Shown here: positions 35,511 through 43,522 of the stretch, in pieces
Layout: the number at the start of each line of letters is the position of its first letter
How positions within the stretch are numbered: position 1 is the stretch's first letter
Origin: Gammaproteobacteria bacterium
GTDB lineage: Bacteria; Pseudomonadota; Gammaproteobacteria; CAIRSR01
DNA length: 43,575 bases
Assembly (NCBI GenBank): GCA_963575715.1
Contig: CAUYTW010000022.1
Span: forward strand, 1-43,575
Reading direction: 5' to 3'
Made by a program: the position numbers and the translations under genes
The notes under the pieces: model-generated
Databases searched by the model: none
The model's input: only the letters and a program-made list of their open reading frames with translations
What the model was told of the DNA's origin: nothing

Positions 35511-36632
35511 TTAATCAATGGATTTTGCCTTGGGTAAACGGACCACGATGACGATTTCGTTTGCAGCGGCGGGTTCCAAACTAATCCGCCCCCCCTGCGC
35601 TTCAGTTATTAACCGAGCAGAGTAAGTACCTAACCCAGTACCAGCGCTTTTACCAAAGGTGACATACTTTTCAAAAAAGCGCTCCCGAATTTGCTCGGGA
35701 ATTGCTCCTTGATTGCAAACTTCTATCGCATTCATTGCTTCTTCGCTTCTGAAACGGATTGTCACAATTCCTCTCTGCGGAGACGCCTCAATGGCATTTT
35801 TTACCAAATTGGAAAAAATTGAAAAACAGAGCAATTCTTCACCCCAGATAATAAATTTTTCACCGCTATTGATGACATGCGCGTTTAAGTAAATCTCGAA
35901 AATCAATTGTTTTTCTTTGATCAGCCGCTCTAAATCACTGCCAATTTCATGTAAAATGGCTACCATATCGACTTCCTTGGGAACTAGGGTGAAAGTTCCT
36001 TGTTCCATACGCAATAACTCCAGAGACAAATTAATCATATGAAGGGATCGGAATCCCTGGCGGCGAATGATCCGTAAGTATTCAAGATGATGAGAAGGAA
36101 TGTCGTTAGCCATTAACAAAAAATCGGAAAATCCGATAATACCGTTAAGCGGCGATTTCATATCGTGGCGTGTGATACCCTCTACCTGTTTACGTAATTC
36201 TTCCGCCTCCTGAAGCGCCTGATTTTGCTTTTTTAGCTGCAACAGGCTTGACTGCAATGTTAGATGGTTTTTAACCCTAGCCTTGACGACCGCAGGACTA
36301 AATGGCTTAGAAATATAATCTACCGCCCCTAAATCTAATCCCGTCTTTTCGCTTTCCGGATCGCAAACACCCGTAATAAAAATCACAGGAATATCTTGTG
36401 TCGTTTTATTCGCTTTTAAGCGCCTGCATACCTCAAAACCGTCCATTTCCGGCATAAGGATATCCAATAAAATCAGATCAACCGGTTTGGCGAGTATCAC
36501 ATCCAGGGCATTCTGGCCATTAGTAGCAATAAAAAGTTTATAATCATCCGACAAGATAGAGAGTAAAATTTTGATGTTGGCGGGCACGTCATCAACAATC
36601 ATAATTCTTGGCTTATTTTCTGTTTTTATCAT
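35511..36632 (-). CDS. Receiver domain-histidine kinase fusion
   Basis: 373 residues. N-terminal receiver domain (D14/D15, D57 in LILLDILMPEMDG, K109 in YISKPF). A coiled linker (about 125-150) leads to a HisKA-type helix with His156 in ITRHDMKSPLNGIIGF. The HATPase domain has N-box FSNLVKNAIEAS and G-box GKSAGTGLGTYSARLI. There is no membrane segment, so it is cytoplasmic and controlled through its own receiver or partners. GAGG lies 8 nt upstream of the ATG. No cognate output regulator is next to it. Confidence 0.9.
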   Translation of the reverse strand: MIKTENKPRIMIVDDVPANIKILLSILSDDYKLFIATNGQNALDVILAKPVDLILLDILMPEMDGFEVCRRLKANKTTQDIPVIFITGVCDPESEKTGLDLGAVDYISKPFSPAVVKARVKNHLTLQSSLLQLKKQNQALQEAEELRKQVEGITRHDMKSPLNGIIGFSDFLLMANDIPSHHLEYLRIIRRQGFRSLHMINLSLELLRMEQGTFTLVPKEVDMVAILHEIGSDLERLIKEKQLIFEIYLNAHVINSGEKFIIWGEELLCFSIFSNLVKNAIEASPQRGIVTIRFRSEEAMNAIEVCNQGAIPEQIRERFFEKYVTFGKSAGTGLGTYSARLITEAQGGRISLEPAAANEIVIVVRLPKAKSID

Positions 36633-36710
36633 ATCAAGTCCTCATGGTTATCCAAAATTTAATATTTTGGATTTTTGAGTGAACGGAGACCATAAACTCC
36701 CGCCAACCTT

Positions 36711-37116
36711 CTAAATCACCCCAAGGCTAAAACCGGGGGCTTTAATTGAATAAAGCCTGATTTACCAGCCTAAATCTAAAACATCGGACTACGTTGCAAC
36801 GAAGCACAAGATTCACCTACGAATGCTTCCTCAGTTCGTAGCTCTGAAAGCGGCGGATGCAGACAACCTTAGGGGTAGGACGAAACGGTTTGTCGCAAGG
36901 TTCAAAATCTTGTCCTGCGCGAAGTCGCAGGAATCGAACTGAAGCTGCGTTGCAACTTTGGCGAGTGGAGCGAAGTCGAAAGGCATCCGTCACTAAGCCC
37001 GTAAGGGCTGACAGCCGGCAAAGACCGGCTTTTTTGACTGACAGTTTTTCCCGCTAAAACCGTTTTTTTTCATACCTGCCCGATTAAAGCCGGGGGTATC
37101 TCGGAGACAATGATGA
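36711..37116 (+). mobile_element. 406-bp IS200/IS605-like non-autonomous element with structured interior
   Basis: The left end has CTAAATCACCCCAAGGCTAA and CCGGGGGCTTTAATTGAA. The right end has CCCGATTAAAGCCGGGGGTA then TCTCGGAGACAATGATGA. These are the same end types, in the same order, as 1837-1971. The interior has no protein gene I recognise but is rich in perfect hairpins: TCCTGCG-cgaagt-CGCAGGA (36913-36932), AGCCC-gtaa-GGGCT (36996-37009), and a terminator at 37013. It could be a guide-RNA (omega-RNA) region left after loss of tnpB, or another structured RNA. It fills most of the 592-bp gap 36633-37224. Confidence 0.5.
37013..37035 (+). terminator. Intrinsic terminator inside the 406-bp element
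   Basis: AGCCGG-caaaga-CCGGCT followed by TTTTT, preceded directly by the AGCCC/GGGCT hairpin. It suggests that the interior of the element is transcribed on the plus strand and ends here. Confidence 0.65.
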
Positions 37117-37224
37117 ATTCCATAATCCTTACGCGCCAGCTTTACCACGTTTCCCAATGAAAATTCAAACAATTTTTTATTTTTTTATATCCATGGCTAA
37201 CTAAATCCATTGTTTATTCTGTCG

Positions 37225-38565
37225 CTAAACGGCGTCCAGTCGATCCTGGATTAATGTCGCATTTTCCAGTACACGATCTACTGCGTTGATAAAATCGTCA
37301 AGGTCAGTGGGAGTTAAGGGTTCTCGCACCAGCGGACAGAGCAATAACTCATGTTCGTGCATTCGCTCGGCAACCGGACACAAGCCGGGCGCGTAGCTTA
37401 CCGTAGGCGCACGTTCGAAAGGAAAGTGACCACGGGCGAAAGCACGCCGCTCTTGATACATACGACTCAGGTAAAGCGGTCGGACATACCCTGCAAGCAA
37501 TCCGGTCGCTTCAAAATTTTGCGGCACGGGTAATTCAGCGTTCACCGCGCGTGTGAACAATGTCCGTGATAGACCGACCTGGCACGCCGCGTAACGGATG
37601 GGATAAACATACCAGGCGTGTGAGCAGTTGCTTGCGACTACTGGCGGCATGATGCCCGGACGACCAGCAAGTCGCTTGGTAAGGTGATTGGCCAGCGCCT
37701 GGCGATGAGCCAGTAAGCGGTCAAGACGTTGCAACTGGACAACGCCAATCGCTGCTTGCACCTCGGTGAGTCGATAATTACCACCGAAGGAACTCCAGTC
37801 CGCGAGCGCGGTTGATCCAGCGGCGGAACACGACTCCAATGGCCAGTCTTCCGGTAAATTTTCACCATGATTGCGAATGAGCCGGAGGCGTTGCGCCACG
37901 GCGTCATCCTGGGTTACCAACATCCCTCCCTCGCCGGTATGAATATGCTTGTGATAATTCAGGCTGAATCCGCCACAATCACCAATCGCTCCGACGGGTT
38001 GACCGTGATAAAACACACCAGGCGCTTGCGCGGCGTCTTCGACCACGGCGATGCCCCGTGGCCTAGCTATCGCCAACAGGCTGTCCATGTCAGCCGGATG
38101 GCCAAAGAGATGCACTGCCACGATGGCGCGAGTACGTGGTGAGATACATGCTGCAACCGAGATGGGGTCCAGACAAAAGGTCACGGGATCAATGTCGGCG
38201 AAAACGGGTATCGCTCCCCAAAATAAGGCGCAGGTAGCAGACGCCGACATGGTGAATGGAGAACAAATAACCTCGTCTCCCGGACTGATCCCTACGGCTC
38301 CTAGCGCCGCGACTAGGCCCGAAGTCCAGGAGTTAACGCTAATTGAATGACGAAAATGATACTTATCTGCCCAAGCCGCCTCAAAAGCGCGAACTTGTGG
38401 CCCTCCTAGAAAGTTCTCACCACGAGCACCAATAAAGCCCGAAAGACAATCGGAATCTATTACCGCGATGGCGGCATCGCGCTCCTCGGAACCCATGGTG
38501 CGGCGAGGTGGAAAGGGTATGCTGCGTAGCGGTACACCGCCTAGAATTGCGGGTAATGATCTCAT
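37225..38565 (-). CDS. DegT/DnrJ/EryC1/StrS-family sugar aminotransferase
   Basis: 446 residues, a little long for the family. PLP-fold motifs are SWTSGLVAALGAVGISPGDEVICSPFT, VVEDAAQAPGVFYHGQPVGAIGDCGGFS and the PLP-lysine segment LNYHKHIHTGEGGMLVT. FGGNYRLTEVQAAIGVVQL is the conserved substrate-side motif. Such enzymes transaminate keto-sugar nucleotides for lipopolysaccharide or glycan synthesis. The lysine context HKHIHTGEGG, with His-rich flanks, is found in only some members. The start overlaps the murJ stop by 4 nt, tying it to envelope synthesis. Confidence 0.88.
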   Translation of the reverse strand: MRSLPAILGGVPLRSIPFPPRRTMGSEERDAAIAVIDSDCLSGFIGARGENFLGGPQVRAFEAAWADKYHFRHSISVNSWTSGLVAALGAVGISPGDEVICSPFTMSASATCALFWGAIPVFADIDPVTFCLDPISVAACISPRTRAIVAVHLFGHPADMDSLLAIARPRGIAVVEDAAQAPGVFYHGQPVGAIGDCGGFSLNYHKHIHTGEGGMLVTQDDAVAQRLRLIRNHGENLPEDWPLESCSAAGSTALADWSSFGGNYRLTEVQAAIGVVQLQRLDRLLAHRQALANHLTKRLAGRPGIMPPVVASNCSHAWYVYPIRYAACQVGLSRTLFTRAVNAELPVPQNFEATGLLAGYVRPLYLSRMYQERRAFARGHFPFERAPTVSYAPGLCPVAERMHEHELLLCPLVREPLTPTDLDDFINAVDRVLENATLIQDRLDAV

Positions 38566-40154
38566 GTTTTGGTAATACCTGCGGTTTTTGGTTGACGCGT
38601 GCTGGTGGCAAGGTGATCACGGCCCACCAATACCGCCCGCACGTTGATTCCAAGCACAGCGAGCGCACCGAGGTAGGCACCACCTCCGCAGACGATCCAG
38701 AACATCAAGTTCAAGGCGCGGGTACTCACTTTCCAGGTGATCCAAGATTCCAAATCTCCCGCACCCCACCACAACACCGCCCCCATGACCAGGTTGGCCA
38801 ACATTGTCCGAGCGAAAAAATCCCGCCAGCCGGGGAGCGGATGATACGCCTTGGCCTGACGCAGTTTTCGATACAGCAAGCTCGCGTTGAGATAGGCCGA
38901 TGCAGTGGTGGCGAGCGCCAATCCGGCGTGAGCAAGAGGAAAAACCAAAATTACATTGCAGACCATGTTGGAGAGCATGGCGGTGATGCCAATGCGTACC
39001 GGAGTACGCGTATCCTGACGAGCGTAAAAACCGGGCACCAAAACCTTGATGAGAATAAACGCCGGCAGGCCCAAAGCGAAAGCCATCAAACTGCGAGTCG
39101 CCATCTGGGTGTCGGTAGTTACGAATTCTCCATATTGAAACAAAGTTGCCAGCAGTGGACCGCCTAGCAAAGCGAGTCCTAAACCGGCGGGAATTCCAAT
39201 CAATACTACCAGTCGCAATGCCCAATCAAGGGTGCGGATAAAACCTTCGCTATCATGGGCGGCATTATCCGTTGAAAGTTTCGGGAGAATCACCGTGGCG
39301 ATGGCGATCCCGAATACACCCAAGGGAAATTCTAGCAGGCGGTCAGAATAGTAAAGCCAGGAGACACTGCCCGATACCAAAAAGGAGGCGATGATAGTAT
39401 CGAAAAGTAAATTAATTTGAGCTACCGATGAACCAAATAGAGTCGGTCCCATTAACCTGAGAATTCGTCGTACCCCGGTGGCGCTGAAATTAATTTGAGG
39501 GCGGACCAGCAGACCTAAGTGAAAAATCGGTGGAAGCTGTACGATAAGTTGGAGTATTCCCCCCAACAATACCCCCCAAGCGAGTCCAGTCACCGGATGT
39601 TCCAAATAGGTAGAAAAAACCAGCGCACCGGCAATCATTGCCAGATTGAGGAATACTGGAGTAAAGGCGGGCACTCCGAAGCGACCATAGGTATTGAGCA
39701 CCCCACCGGCAAGCGCTGCTAAGGAAATGAAAGTCAAATACGGAAAGGTAATGCGGAGCATTTCGACGGTCAGCGCATAACGCATGGGTTCGCTGCTAAA
39801 CCCCGGCGCGAATAGCATCACCAATAGTGGCGCGGCAAGAACGCCGATTACGGTTACCAGGATGACAACCAACCCGAGAGTTCCCTCGACCTGACTCACC
39901 AAGGCGCGTACTTCATCGTGACCATGGAGGGTCTTATGCTCGGACAGAACCGGCACGAAAGCTTGTGAAAAAGATCCTTCTGCGAACAGGCGTCGCAGGA
40001 AATTAGGGATGCGAAACGCAACAAAAAAAGCATCCGCGCCATTGCCCGCGCCAAAATAGCGGGCGATGACCATGTCGCGCAGGAAACCCACGATCCGCGA
40101 AATCAAGGTCATGCCGCCAACAGTGAAGGTGGACTGGAGAAGTCGCTTGCTCAT
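38562..40154 (-). CDS. murJ: Lipid II flippase MurJ (MviN)
   Basis: 530 residues with about 14 hydrophobic segments. Family motifs ISRIVGFLRDMVIARYFGAGNGADAFFVAFRIPNFLRRLFAEGSFSQAFVPVL at the N-terminus (including the essential Arg residues) and LPKLS are present. It moves lipid II across the inner membrane for peptidoglycan synthesis. The start codon lies within the tail of a palindromic leader (motif ending CTGATGA). The DegT gene follows with ATGA overlap; the usual neighbour ribF is not seen. Confidence 0.96.
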   Translation of the reverse strand: MSKRLLQSTFTVGGMTLISRIVGFLRDMVIARYFGAGNGADAFFVAFRIPNFLRRLFAEGSFSQAFVPVLSEHKTLHGHDEVRALVSQVEGTLGLVVILVTVIGVLAAPLLVMLFAPGFSSEPMRYALTVEMLRITFPYLTFISLAALAGGVLNTYGRFGVPAFTPVFLNLAMIAGALVFSTYLEHPVTGLAWGVLLGGILQLIVQLPPIFHLGLLVRPQINFSATGVRRILRLMGPTLFGSSVAQINLLFDTIIASFLVSGSVSWLYYSDRLLEFPLGVFGIAIATVILPKLSTDNAAHDSEGFIRTLDWALRLVVLIGIPAGLGLALLGGPLLATLFQYGEFVTTDTQMATRSLMAFALGLPAFILIKVLVPGFYARQDTRTPVRIGITAMLSNMVCNVILVFPLAHAGLALATTASAYLNASLLYRKLRQAKAYHPLPGWRDFFARTMLANLVMGAVLWWGAGDLESWITWKVSTRALNLMFWIVCGGGAYLGALAVLGINVRAVLVGRDHLATSTRQPKTAGITKT

Positions 40155-40190
40155 CAGAGTCTCTGAGAAACCTCGCCTTTGAGGGAGATT
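40155..40190 (-). promoter_or_regulatory. Palindromic leader (GGTTTCTCGGAGA family) directly at the murJ start
   Basis: The minus strand reads CTCCCTCAAAGGCGAG, GTTTCTCAGAGACTCTG, then the murJ ATGA. The tail matches the right ends of the elements at 1837 and 36711, where CTGATGA or AATGATGA also follows. Here the ATG of the repeat is used as the gene start. The stem is short (CCTC/GAGG). Confidence 0.5.
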
Positions 40191-40227
40191 GGAGTCCGCC
40201 GCTAATGCTCGGTCGCCTGGCTTCCTA

Positions 40228-41013
40228 TTATCCCATTCGATTGATCAGTGCCATACGCACGCCGTCCCAAAAATTCAAACGGGATTCAATCGCCCTGCGA
40301 GCGGCGGCTTCCGCCTCAACAAATTTTAATTGATCTCCACCGATGAGTTCATTCACCATCCGCAGCGACAACGGCGCGTGAGAAGTCTCGTCAAGATGAA
40401 TGTGACGCTCCAGGTAATAATGAAAAATAGGAGCTTCCTTGGCAGTAATTCCCATTTTATCTAGCAGCGAACGAAACATAGTGGGAATAATATGTTCGCG
40501 GCCAAAAGCAAAGGCTGCTGCCACTACATGAGATTTTCCTTCCTTAATGAAAGCAAATGTCGATTCCATGAAAACCCGTGCGGCGGGGGGAACGATATTC
40601 AATGCCAGCGCGGCGTCAATGCCTTGTTGTGCGGCGATAGCGGAAAAGCGCGACGCAGCGTAAGGATTGCCTCCAATCTCGCGCATCGCGTCAAGGTAAA
40701 GCTCGAAATGACTTGCATAGGAGGGATTACCATTGGCATCGGGCAAAGCTTCATCGGATTCCTCGCCGAGCACAATTTGATTGATGAAGAATCTCACCGA
40801 AGAACTGCCGCGCGCTGTCCAGGGTACACTCGTCGGTGCGATCTGGTGTTGAAGATATTTTAGCAACGACATGAAATCCCATACTGAATAGACATGATGC
40901 GCCATGAATAAACGCAAATCGTCTATGGTCTGGACCGTCGCATACAATGGATGATTATTCAATTGCTCGCTTAAAGAATGAATAATAGAGATGTCAATAT
41001 TTTTACACTGCAT
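40228..41013 (-). CDS. DUF3050 / heme-oxygenase-like-fold protein
   Basis: 261 residues from the ATG at 41013; a TTG at 41040 is in frame but less likely. All-helical with spaced acidic and His residues like heme-oxygenase-like di-iron proteins: FMAHHVYSVWDFMSLLKYLQ, LGEESDEALPD, SHFELYLDAM, FAFGREHIIPTMF and YYLERHIHLDETSHAPLSLRMV. These match what I know of DUF3050 members. The pattern His...Glu...His plus EExxE suggests a bound metal pair. No pathway context; enzyme activity is unknown. Confidence 0.72.
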   Translation of the reverse strand: MQCKNIDISIIHSLSEQLNNHPLYATVQTIDDLRLFMAHHVYSVWDFMSLLKYLQHQIAPTSVPWTARGSSSVRFFINQIVLGEESDEALPDANGNPSYASHFELYLDAMREIGGNPYAASRFSAIAAQQGIDAALALNIVPPAARVFMESTFAFIKEGKSHVVAAAFAFGREHIIPTMFRSLLDKMGITAKEAPIFHYYLERHIHLDETSHAPLSLRMVNELIGGDQLKFVEAEAAARRAIESRLNFWDGVRMALINRMG

Positions 41014-41109
41014 AAAATAACTCGTCGTGGTTGGATGCAAATCAAGTATCGAAGATAACAGCGAATTGCAGTGTCAATAATTAACTCAAGTTGCTACCTA
41101 CTTGTCTTT

Positions 41110-41147
41110 CTCTCATCTTCTTCCGGGAGAAGGGCAGGGAGTGAGAG
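41110..41147. terminator. Weak hairpin downstream of corA
   Basis: CTCTCA (41110-41115) pairs with TGAGAG (41142-41147) around a GC-rich loop with TTCTTCC-ggg-AGAA. No U tract. It lies directly after the corA stop. Confidence 0.35.
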
Positions 41148-41149
41148 AA

Positions 41150-42097
41150 TTAAAGCCAGCCTTTGTACTTGAAATACAAATAGGGAGTTACTCCCGCAAC
41201 TACCATGAGCAGGAGGGAAAAAAAATAGCCATACTGTAAATGAAGATCTGGCATGAATTCAAAATTCATTCCCCAGATGCTAGCCAATAGGGTTGGTGGC
41301 AGAAACACCACAGCGGCAATCGAAAAAATTTTGATCACTCGATTTTGTTCAATGTTAATCATTCCCATCGTTGTATCCATCAAAAAATTTATCTTGTCGA
41401 AGAGAAATGAAGTATGCGCGATGAGTGCTTCGATATCGCGCATCATCGCACGCACATGTTCGCGTTGTTCTTCATTCAGCGTGGTGCGCCGTCCGAGGTA
41501 GGATAGTATCCGTTGGTTATCCATGAGAATTAAGCGTGCCTTGCCGTTTATATCCTCGGAAACCGCAAGCTGGGAAATGGCATCGGTCATCCCTATTTCT
41601 GTCGGACTCAGCACCAGGTGAGCCAGAGTATCCAGGGAAGCATAGGTATCTTCCAGAGCATCTGCCATGACTTCGACCTTGGTGTCCAACAGTTCTAACA
41701 TGATGCCAAGGGCATCGACGGCAAGTCCCATCTGACGGCGAGCACGCATCCGAAAGGCGCGAAAAACCGACAGATCTTCCGCGCGACGGGTAAAAATTCG
41801 TCCTTGATGAAGAGTGAAAGTGACGGGAATAATATGATGACCGGAGTCGTTGTTATAAAGAAAAAATGAGGTAATATGAATTCCTTGATTATCCTCATAA
41901 AAACGCGCGCTTTCTTCAATGTCGTTTTCATCATCAGGATCGGGCAGGCGTTGATTATAAACTTGTCCAACCCAGTCCAATTCGCGTTCGGTGGGTTCAC
42001 GCAAATCTATCCACAAAGCATCTTTTTTTAGATCCTCGATACTACGCACCTTGTAATGTTCAAGGCATCCATTTTGCATTATAAAAATGGTTAACAT
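41150..42097 (-). CDS. corA: CorA-family magnesium/cobalt channel
   Basis: 315 residues, the CorA length. The cytoplasmic N-terminal domain is mixed alpha/beta, followed by the long stalk helix (about 150-260). Two C-terminal membrane segments include the signature IWGMNFEFMPDL (GMN motif, then the acidic loop ..MPDL) and end YLYFKYKGWL with the usual basic tail. It forms a pentameric Mg2+ uptake channel. It stands alone between the DUF3050 gene and the aminotransferase gene, on the same strand with gaps of about 60-140 bp. Confidence 0.95.
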   Translation of the reverse strand: MLTIFIMQNGCLEHYKVRSIEDLKKDALWIDLREPTERELDWVGQVYNQRLPDPDDENDIEESARFYEDNQGIHITSFFLYNNDSGHHIIPVTFTLHQGRIFTRRAEDLSVFRAFRMRARRQMGLAVDALGIMLELLDTKVEVMADALEDTYASLDTLAHLVLSPTEIGMTDAISQLAVSEDINGKARLILMDNQRILSYLGRRTTLNEEQREHVRAMMRDIEALIAHTSFLFDKINFLMDTTMGMINIEQNRVIKIFSIAAVVFLPPTLLASIWGMNFEFMPDLHLQYGYFFSLLLMVVAGVTPYLYFKYKGWL

Positions 42098-42161
42098 GGA
42101 TTTAATTCAACTCAAGTTGCCTTGTCCAAGGATGCTGTTACTTTATGGTTGATAAACCGGG

Positions 42162-43343
42162 TCATCTAGCGAAAATCGCTGCCATGCGATTCAAGGCGAT
42201 TTCCAGGTTGTTCATGCTGGTAGCGAATGACAGCCGAATATAACCCGGAGCGCCGAAAGCGGCTCCAGGCACCACGGCCACTCCTGCGTGTTCAATAAGA
42301 TATTCCGCAAGCTCAATATCGTCTTCAACGCCGGGGAGGGTCGCAATCGCAGCGCGCATGTCGGGAAAGGCATAAAAAGTGCCATCACCAGGCAGACAAC
42401 GCACTCCGGTCATACGGTTGAGCGCCGCCACCAGGTAATCATGACGCTCCCGAAACGCAGTCACCATGGGCTTGATGCGGTCCAATCCCCCTTCAAGAGC
42501 GGCTTCGGCGGCTACTTGCGCAATCGAGGTCGGATTGGAGGTACTCTGTGACTGAAGATTAGCCATGGCTGCAACGAGGGGCGCCGGACCCGCGCAATAG
42601 CCAATCCGCCACCCAGTCATGGCATAGGTTTTGGAAACGCCGTTCAGAACTACGGTACGGTCATAAAGGTCTGGACAGACATTGAGGATGTTGCGGAACG
42701 GCTCATTACTCCAGCGGATATGTTCATACATATCGTCGCTGGCGATTAGCACCTCGGGATAACGGCGCAACACCTCGCCCAGTGCCGCCAGCTCTGCTGG
42801 TGTATAGCCTGCACCAGTGGGATTAGAAGGACTGTTGATGACAAACAGGCGGGTGCGAGCGGTGATGGCCGCTTCAAGTTGGTCGGGTGTAATTTTGAAA
42901 CCTTGCTCAATGCTCGCAGGTACAATCACCGGCACGCCATCGGCAAGCAGCACCATATCGGGATAGGAAACCCAATAAGGCGCGGGAATGATGACCTCAT
43001 CGCCTGAATCCAGAAAAGCCTGTGCGAGGTTGAAAAAGCTCTGTTTTCCTCCCACAGATACGATGACCTGGGCGGGAGTGTAATTTAGATTATTTTCCTG
43101 AGAAAATTTCTTGACAATGGCGCGTTTCAGCGACGGCGTGCCATCGACCGCTGTGTACTTGGTGAATCCACGACGAATCGCATCAATAGCAGCTTCTTTG
43201 ATGTGATCGGGCGTGTCGAAATCAGGCTCGCCAGCTCCTAAACCAACAACGTCACGGCCCGCTGACTTGAGCGCGGCAGCACGAGCGGTCATCATCAAAG
43301 TGGGGGAAGGTTTAATACGCTGTATACGTTGAGAGAGTTTCAC
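42162..43343 (-). CDS. aspC: Aspartate aminotransferase (class I, subgroup Ib)
   Basis: 393 residues from the GTG at 43343 (VKLSQRIQRIKPSPTLMMTARAAAL), matching the usual start of the family; a longer frame from 43430 runs through a palindromic repeat and is unlikely. GLGAGEPDFDTPDHIKEAAI, SVGGKQSFFNLAQAFLDSGDEV, FVINSPSNPTGAGY, ASDDMYEHIRW and SKTYAMTGWRIGYCAGP (PLP lysine) are conserved. It transfers amino groups between aspartate/oxaloacetate and glutamate/2-oxoglutarate. No Shine-Dalgarno precedes the GTG, only the CGCCG-family hairpin. Confidence 0.92.
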   Translation of the reverse strand: MKLSQRIQRIKPSPTLMMTARAAALKSAGRDVVGLGAGEPDFDTPDHIKEAAIDAIRRGFTKYTAVDGTPSLKRAIVKKFSQENNLNYTPAQVIVSVGGKQSFFNLAQAFLDSGDEVIIPAPYWVSYPDMVLLADGVPVIVPASIEQGFKITPDQLEAAITARTRLFVINSPSNPTGAGYTPAELAALGEVLRRYPEVLIASDDMYEHIRWSNEPFRNILNVCPDLYDRTVVLNGVSKTYAMTGWRIGYCAGPAPLVAAMANLQSQSTSNPTSIAQVAAEAALEGGLDRIKPMVTAFRERHDYLVAALNRMTGVRCLPGDGTFYAFPDMRAAIATLPGVEDDIELAEYLIEHAGVAVVPGAAFGAPGYIRLSFATSMNNLEIALNRMAAIFAR

Positions 43344-43397
43344 GAAATTTACGGCGTGTGGAAACCCTCGATCCTGAAGGATCGGGGGGAAACGCCA
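43344..43397 (-). promoter_or_regulatory. Palindromic leader hairpin (GGCG/CGCCG family) abutting aspC
   Basis: On the minus strand GGCGT...ACGCCG encloses GATCC-ttca-GGATC. CGCCG ends 8 nt before the GTG start. It is the third copy of the leader found at 4207 and 32715. Confidence 0.6.
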
Positions 43398-43430
43398 TCC
43401 TCCTTTGTGGTGGGCTTGACTAAATAACAA

Positions 43431-43522
43431 TATGAGTTACGGAGTTTAATTTGTAACTCTATAACAGGATTGATTTTTTTCTGTCATTCTGCGCGCAGCG
43501 TAGTCGCAAAATTCATCTACTT
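43431..43522. mobile_element. MITE-like element, copy 3, truncated
   Basis: The left end TATGAGTTACGGAGTTTAAT is diverged from TAGGAGTTACGCAGTTGAA. The interior TTTGTAACTCTATAACAGGA then CTGTCATTCTGCGCG matches copy 1. It is cut at 43522 where a second end begins. Confidence 0.75.

Noticed and set aside
36840-37000. tRNA or RNase P RNA in the structured segment
   Set aside because: No T-loop GTTCGANTC or cloverleaf spacing, and none of the conserved RNase P core sequences was found.
37009-37035. CRISPR-like spacing of the repeated AGCCGG...CCGGC palindromes (also at 32660)
   Set aside because: Only two distant copies, and no repeat-spacer periodicity anywhere in the window.
36857-37057. Open frame of 66 codons in the 36711-37116 element
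   Set aside because: Sequence is hairpin-rich and ends at a terminator; composition is that of structured RNA, and no protein family is recognised.
38508-39167. 219-codon open frame opposite murJ
   Set aside because: Antisense shadow; the minus-strand murJ and DegT frames carry all family motifs.
43344-43430. Longer N-terminus for the aspartate aminotransferase from 43430
   Set aside because: The extra residues are translated hairpin repeat; family members begin at KLSxR, matching the GTG at 43343.
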